Source of the DNA: Lates calcarifer
Taxonomy: Eukaryota > Chordata > Actinopteri > Centropomidae
Reading direction: 5' to 3'
Assembly: GCF_001640805.2 (NCBI RefSeq)
Contig: NC_066850.1
Span: 15,024,046-15,088,045 of the forward strand
Length of the DNA stretch: 64,000 nt
This document shows, one piece after another, positions 57,522-64,000 of this stretch. Both the position numbers and the translations under genes were made by a program. Within the stretch, counting starts at the first letter, position 1; each line of letters opens with the position of its first letter. Below the pieces are notes generated by a model, which was not told the DNA's origin, did not search any database, and worked only from the letters and a program-made list of their open reading frames with translations.

Positions 57522-60500
57522 ACCCGGAACGCCCGGTCTGAGTCTGAGCTGAAAGGAAGAATATCCCTGTGATGCATTTCTGACCTGCTGCAGAGTTACA
57601 AGGAAACCAGAGAAGAGGAGTGTTGTTCCTCATGACTGGTGCAGGGATTTGACCCCAGATCAGCTAACTGAAAGACACTGAGGGGGATTATATCACTGAC
57701 ATTCTCCTGACAACTAACGCCAGTTTTATTAAACACTGAAACATTTTAGCTGATCAAGATCCTCGAATGTCTAAAGAAACTAAAATGTAGGTGCTGATGC
57801 TTCGTGGTACCTGTCGCTTCTGCTCATTTTACTGTTTGCACTGAAGTCACAAACTACTAATGATTTACACAGCGAGGCATTGTATCTGCGGAGAGTCAGA
57901 TTAATACGACCAACATTGTTTTTTAAGGGTCAGAACAAAGTATTTTATATCAAAAACTGACACAGAAATGCAGTTTTTATGCTTTAGTCTTTACGCAAAT
58001 TACAAAGGAAAACAGTGTTCCTCCTCTGTAATCACTCGGAACATTGTTTTAACTTCTGCTTACCTACACCTGACGGTCCGGTTAGTCGTCTTGTACTTTG
58101 CACACCTGATTTTAATATATTTAAATGTTCTTGGTGTAACTGTGCTGATTAATGTGTCAATCTCTCACCTGCGTGCCGTGACTTTTCTCAGGGTTTCACA
58201 CTCAGCTTTTAGACTACGATGCACTGAGACAACTTTGGAAAACTTTGACCTGCTCTCTCTGCCTGTAGATGTCTGTCAGTATTTTATGTAGCTACGAGCT
58301 GAACCTTGTGGTCCCCTGACTTTTTTTTTTAGAAACAAAAACACCCAAAACAATATGCAGACATGTTTTTTGAAAAGGTCAATTGTAATTTGTAATTTAA
58401 CATTTTTGATATTTAATAAATTCCTACAGGTAAAAGCCTTTCTTCTCATGGTCGTGTTTCCAACATACAGTCTCTTTTTAGCTCTGTGTTTGGTGGCTAC
58501 CAACTCCTGTGCAAAATATCTGGCTCTATAGCTGCTAAATGCTCCACTACTAGCTTGTTGCTAACTGTCTGTTTGCAGCTAGCATACTGGGGGATTTTAG
58601 CGCTTTTGCCAATTAAAAGTAGCTGCCTGCTGCTGGAAATGACACTGATGAGAGCAGTGAGAGTCAAACAAAACCAGAAAGTTTTAAAAAGCTAAAAGAC
58701 TCTAAAATGCTCCATAGCTGATTGGAGAGTATCATTTCTGTGTTATTTTTGGTTTACTCACTGCAGGCTGCTCCTTTTGTAGTCATTTGGTCCAGTATTA
58801 ATGAAAATAGTGATTTTAGGAGCTTCAAAGTTATTTCTGTTTGTTTGTCCCTGAAAAAATCTACTTTGGTTTTAAACATTATGGCCACCCCTGCTTTTTC
58901 ACTGTGGGGGTTGGTATCTCCTGTATGGTTAATTAAGTTGGCTCTGGCCTCAGTAAACTAATCAGCACAGCTGCACCTGGTTAAGCTAACGAGCCTCCTC
59001 TACTGTTGCTGCATGACACAAACTTAAACATAAAGTATGGAATATCTGCAATGATTACAAAAATACAATGACCACATAAACGCAGAAAGAAGAACAAAGT
59101 TTTACAGATTGAATAAAGCTTTTTGTTTCTTGAGGTGATGTAAAAATGATGTCTTTGTTTTTAGTTTGAAATATAAAAATAGATTTTTTCCTTCTGTCTC
59201 TATTTAGAATCCAAGGTACAATCATCAAAACCAACTCAACCTGAATGCAGTGTTTTATTACAACCACTAGAGGGCAGCACAGCACAGAGGTGCCCTTTAG
59301 AGGATTACTGTTGAAAAAAGACTTGCATGCTGGAAATTGGAAATACTGGAAATTATGTGACATCACTGGACTCAACTGTACTAATACCTATGACTAAATT
59401 AAATTCAGGTTTTCTAATGAATTATTCAGAATTCGTGTCCATTACATACCAGTCAGCCCAGAAGAATTTGCTCTCGTAATGGATGCTCCCAATGGATGAT
59501 TCCAAACCCTTACAAACTCTCCACACACACTGATCAGCCACAACACTACAGCCACTGACAGGTGGAGTGAATAACACTGATCATCTCATTACAATCATCC
59601 AGCACCTGTGGGACCTCCCTAATATTGTGTAGGTCCCCCTTGTGCTCCCAAAACAGCTCTGACCCATCAGGGCATGAACAGGGGACCTTGGGGGGGTCAA
59701 AGTGTCAAAGCAACATCCAGATTAAAGTCTGGACCCAAGTTTTCCCAGCAGAACACAGTATTGTAACAAAATGATCAATGGTATTCACTTCACCTGTCAG
59801 TGGTTTTAATGTTGTGGCTGATCAGAGTATATGAACTATATAGTTGTCGAAGCACTGAACCTTTTTTGTTTTTCATTTATTTATTTATTTTTTAAAGTTT
59901 GCACTCCTGGTATATATCTGCTCTTACTGTTTGTTATTGTGGTTCTGTGATAAAGTATGTTTGGTTTTTCCTGCCCTAACAAACCCAACATAAGCATGAG
60001 GGAGGTGCATGTTTAAACAGTCCTGATAAGAGGTCTAATCAGACTAATTAAATAGAATCACCTGTGTGTGTTTATCACAGGTGGTGCAGGACCTGCAAAT
60101 CATTTATTTCCTCTACTCACTTTTACTCTCCTGCAGTCTAAATTGTTAAACATTAGATTAAATGGGATAATGTCAGATGCCTCTGTTTCTGTGTGTTACT
60201 GCTCAGAGCCAAACAGTTTTTTTTTTTTTTTTTTGGTCAAATACTTTGAGGACTTTGTTTGGTATCCAGGTTAAGACAGTTTTAAAGCTTTAGAGAAAAT
60301 GAACAAAAACATTTGGAGCTGAACGCAATGTGAAACAGTGAAACGTGTTTAATGCGACACAGGCGACGGAGCCGGGCGATTTTTAAAACACTTGTCCATT
60401 TATTAATCAAAATGACAAAAAGGTAGCTGGAACAAGAGACACAATCGACAGAATCAACATTCAACATTGTGACAAACACAGAGGTTTCTGTAAAGTGCCA

Positions 60501-60584
60501 AACAAGAAAAAAGCCTCACTGATAATATACTGTATATACACACACATACGTACACAAACATCACATAGAAAACTAGATTTTTAA

Positions 60585-60619
<35 letters not shown>

Positions 60620-61682
60620 AATTAGACACCATATAAAAAGTCTATACCAAGTAGATTCTGCTCTAAATGATTGTGGCCGCTGACGGGCCTTTTTGTGAGT
60701 GTTTCCTGTTAAAAAGAAAAGAGGCGTTTGATCAGTAGTTCATCTGAGACTCTGGCTTTTCTCTGAGAAACCAAAGTAATGAGTGCTCGTACACACTGTG
60801 CAATTTTCGTCAGTAAAAACCATTAAACCCTCCCCTCCCCCCACCACCACCACTGCGGCCACCACCACCACCCCTGGTCATCTAATACATTCTAATGCCG
60901 CTCAGAAAAACAAGAGATTTCTGATGAAGGCACACGATGGGAAGGGAACACTTCCCGAAGACGCTTTGCGCGGCGCCGTCGAGACCAAACTTCCCACCTA
61001 GATATCATTTATACAAAAAAAAAAAAATCACTCCAAAGTTATAACATCTGACTATCTACCAGTGGAAAGTATGTTCTCACTGGGGGGAAAATAAATCAAG
61101 AACCATGATTTGTGCTCCAGTTGTGTCACTTGAACTTCTAAAATAGTTTGGTAACATGTCAGAGAAAACAGGACGCGCGAGCTGCTCTGCTGTAATAAAA
61201 CACTTTTTTCCCTCTAAAATCTTCACCTAAGTGCATTGTACTAAGTCATGGCTATGTCCTGTGACCTGGTGTTGAGCTAAAAAAGCTTTGAGGTTAACAT
61301 TTGAACACAATTTTTCTACAAAACTCTATCCTTTGTTCTTTAAAAGTCAGTTCAGACAACTGATGAGTAACGGCTGTACATGTGACAGAGGTGGAAATGT
61401 AAAATGTAAACATTGTGCAAGTTTTAGTGTTAATCAGGTAACTCTCAAAAAAAAAAAAGGCTGTTAATTCATCACAAAGACAAGACAAACAAAGCATGAC
61501 ATCTTTGACCTTTTTGGATTGAAAATAAAAAAAATAAAAGACTATTAAATACCACAAAAATCAATAACCAAAAAAAAGGTCAAAAATGAGAAGCTTTTCA
61601 TGAGGATTAGTGACAAGTGCTGGTTTGTGATGAGAAGCTGTGTCACCAGCCGGCTGGTTTTGGTGTCTTCGAGTCCGCCCAG
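57522..61682. other. Convergent intergenic region and 3'UTRs of tm7sf3 and gas2l3
   Basis: The two genes end tail to tail. A plus-strand AATAAA at 58415-58420 could end tm7sf3, and a minus-strand AATAAA at 60399-60404 could end gas2l3. Contains a miniature transposon (59530-59825), a T-run near 60217-60234, an A-run near 60598-60620 and a CCA-rich tract near 60838-60875. No coding exon was supported. Confidence 0.55.
59530..59825. mobile_element. Miniature inverted-repeat transposon (CTGATCAGCCACAACA type)
   Basis: Long terminal inverted repeats of about 55 bp. The left starts ctgatcagccacaacac and the reverse-complemented right starts ctgatcagccacaacat; both continue through ccactgacaggtg and gtgaata to tgatcat, with only a few mismatches. 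It is noncoding, of a type I remember as abundant in teleosts and likely Tc1/mariner-related. Confidence 0.8.
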
Positions 61683-64000
61683 TTACGTCTTCTGCCTCCT
61701 CTTACTGTTCATTTCAAAATAAGGGTCCTCACTTTTACCCTTGTACTGTGGGGTTTTCTTGCCGATGCTGGACTCAGTTTTGATGGCCTTGACATTGGGG
61801 CTGAATTTCTGAGGGGCCAGGGCCTGTCCTGGAGTTGGTTCAGGTTTTAGAGCTGGCTTTCCGTTAGTTGCGGCTGCCTGTTTTCGACCCGCCGTCTGTG
61901 CTGTGGCTGGTGTTTTCTGATTGGCTTTGCTGGCGGGAGAGGGGTCCGCGTTGCCCCCTGGGACCCGCCCGGGGGCAGCGGTTGTACCTCGCTGGGGGGC
62001 AGCAGCCTTGGATGGAGGTGGCCCCTTGGCTTTGGCTGTGGCCTCTTTGCCTTTTGGCAGGGAGCAGGCGGATTTTGGCAGCACTGGGGAGGCTGTCCGT
62101 GAGCTGGGGGTTGGGGTTTGGGACTGTGGGGTCGCTGCTCTTGGGGTCGGCGTCACTGTGGCTCGTGTGGCTGTCCGCACTCGCCTGGCTGCCTCTAGTC
62201 GGAGGCGCGAGGCTGGGGAGCCGGGGCGGCGCTGCGCGAGCCGAGAGCGCTGGCTGGCGCCCGTTGGGGGCCGGGCGTCTTTAGGGGCGGGTGCCCGTCC
62301 TGGTGCGGTGACGGGGCGAGGCACAGTAGCAGTGGGAGAAGTGCATGGGCTGGATGGTTTGGGGCATTTGGAGGACGGCTCGGGGCAGACGGGGCTCCTG
62401 GGCTGAGAGATGGCACCACGTGGTGACGGTCTGAGCTTCAGTTTGGAGGCGGGGCTCGGATCTGCTGTGACGGATGATGGAGCCGCTGATGGAGTGAGAG
62501 CTCTGCGATGGAGCTGCGTTCCCTGACACCCTGAGCTGGGGGACAGTTTGGAGGAGCTTCCCACAGGTGTGGAGGGCAAAGAGGAGGAACCTTTGGTGGT
62601 GATGGGCAGGGGCAGCTGGGTGGGCTTCCTGGGGGAGGAAGGTGTCATCTGGAGGTTTTTCTTGGGTGCTGTGGCGGCACCTTTCCTGGGCAGCGTGGGT
62701 GTGCAGGCTGGAGAGGCTGTGTAGGACCGAACCAACTGACCAGCGGCGGTCACAGGGGTCTGTTTACAGGCAGAGCTGGAGAGGGAGGAAGACGATGAGG
62801 CGGAGGAGGAAGAAGAAGAGGAGGAGGAGGACATGAGGTTGTTGACAGCGGCGAGGGGGTCCATGTCAGGAGGAGGAGGTGGGGCTGCATTGCCATGGTG
62901 ACCTCCCAGGCCAGGGGGGCCTTTCTGAAATGCTAGGATCTTCTGCTCCAGAGTGGTGAACTGCAGCACTCGCAGAGGGTCGTACTTCGTCAGGAAACCA
63001 CGCAGGGTGTCCCAGCCGCCACCCACACGCACCATCACATGTTTACCATGAAGCATCTGAGGAGGAAACACAAATCATTTTGCTCAGTGAACTTTCACCC
63101 CTAGGGATTTAAGTTTGATGTAAAAATCACATCAAACCAACAGTGACATATTCCCTGAAATTCCCAAAATATCCTGTGTGGAGCTATAAATGAGCCTGTC
63201 AGTCCTGAGGCTCGGCACCGTGCACGGCCGTGTCATTATGATGTAATCACGTCACACAATCCGCTACCATTGGGTAACAAGCTTACATGTGTCCAATCAC
63301 AGCCTCAGCTAAAGTCATGAAGCTCACACACACGTATACTGGCAGCAGCCTGTGTTGTCAGTGTGTATTTTACTACGTGCCTTTAATAGGATATAAACAC
63401 AGTATCTTGAGCAGTGTGTTCTGTGCTGTACCACTCTACAGGTGCCAGCACCAAATGACATAGACCTAATGACAGCTGCTGCTTTTTCTGTTGTTGATCT
63501 TGATACTGTTTGGTACTCAGATTTGTGTTTCTTCACTGACACCCACAGGGAAATTCTTTTTCTTCTGGCCGTTGTCAGCAGTCAGGTCAAAGGTCAGAGT
63601 AAACCAATGAATAGCTGACTATGTTCCAGCATGGTCTTGGTCACTCTACCTTCTTGCTGCTTAAGGCTGTTCTTTCTATTCACACACTCATTCACAACCT
63701 TCAACCACTTTCCACCTTTTACCATCTTTCTGTGTTTCTAGTGTGTCTGCTGCACTGGTTTCTAGACTTATTCTTTCCAGGGTCCAGGACTAGCTTCACA
63801 TTAAAGTAAGTGGTTTGGGGTTACGCATTTAGTTGTGATGGTTAATGTTAGGGTAAGGGGCTGGGGAATGCATTATGTCAAAGACAGTCCACAATGTGGT
63901 TTTATGTGGTTTTGTGTATGTGTGTGTTCAGAGCTCTCACCCGAATAAAGATGGTCTTGTCTCCCAGCCTGTAGCGTCCCTCAGACAGGTACTCAATGGA
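61683..64000 (-). CDS. gas2l3: gas2l3, GAS2-like 3 cytoskeletal linker, 3' part
   Basis: Links actin and microtubules and works in the midbody and chromosomal passenger context during cytokinesis (family knowledge). Two exons lie in the window: 64000-63941 (continues to the right) and the last exon 63056-61683. The join falls in the GAR domain: GRYRLGDKTIFIR then MLHGKHVMVRVGGGWDTL. The following RVLQFTTLEQKILAFQKG and the C-terminal SEDPYFEMNSKRRQK pattern match GAS2L3 rather than GAS2L1 or GAS2L2. The long tail is rich in Ser, Pro, Thr, Ala, Lys and Arg and looks disordered and basic, as expected for microtubule binding, with a serine run encoded near 62775-62835. The CH domain lies beyond the right edge. 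The last exon is clearly GC-richer than its surroundings. 457 residues plus 20 codons are visible. Confidence 0.93.
63057..63940 (-). other. gas2l3 last intron
   Basis: Bounded by donor CGG|GTGAGA (minus strand, 63941/63940) and acceptor cctcctcag before 63056. No other feature seen. Confidence 0.85.

Noticed and set aside
61868..62406. Long plus-strand open frames opposite gas2l3
   Set aside because: They are antisense shadows of the GC-rich gas2l3 last exon; composition is Gly/Ala/Arg/Leu-rich with no start context or splice support.

Overview
The window is nuclear DNA from a ray-finned fish, most likely a percomorph teleost. Genes are split into short exons with GT/AG introns, background is AT-rich, and microsatellites and teleost-type miniature transposons are common. 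There are no operons, phage or bacterial-style genes. I rebuilt six protein-coding genes exon by exon. Each was identified by matching the translated exons to remembered vertebrate families, and intron phases were used to verify every join.

Layout, left to right: bmal2/arntl2 (minus, 5' two thirds only, 172-13460; 3' exons lie left of the window); its upstream region, which merges with the downstream side of stk38l (13.5-22.8 kb); stk38l (minus, 22785-27642, with a 5'UTR and promoter inferred near 33 kb); an intergenic stretch; med21 (minus, 36193-40011); a compact head-to-head promoter; fgfr1op2 (plus, 41188-43658); tm7sf3 (plus, 44958-57521); a convergent intergenic stretch; and the 3' part of gas2l3 (minus, 61683 to beyond 64000).

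The genes serve unrelated functions: a clock transcription factor, an NDR kinase, a Mediator subunit, a coiled-coil FGFR1OP2/SIKE-type protein, a seven-pass membrane protein and a cytoskeletal linker. What ties them together is conserved synteny. As I recall, bmal2, stk38l, med21, tm7sf3 and fgfr1op2 are also neighbours on human 12p11.23, although the local order and orientation differ and GAS2L3 lies elsewhere (12q23) in human.

I found no wholly new biological system. The most notable observations are: (1) a single extra base in the bmal2 PAS-A exon, which breaks the frame although every splice junction is otherwise consistent, together with substitutions at very conserved bHLH-PAS positions; (2) a tight cluster of D-box, E-box, E'-box, RORE and E-box sites about 1.4 kb upstream of the bmal2 start; (3) a 2.8-kb-spaced duplication in stk38l intron 1, one copy of which carries a microhomology-flanked deletion; (4) several TTAA-flanked miniature elements; and (5) structured promoters at stk38l and at med21/fgfr1op2.
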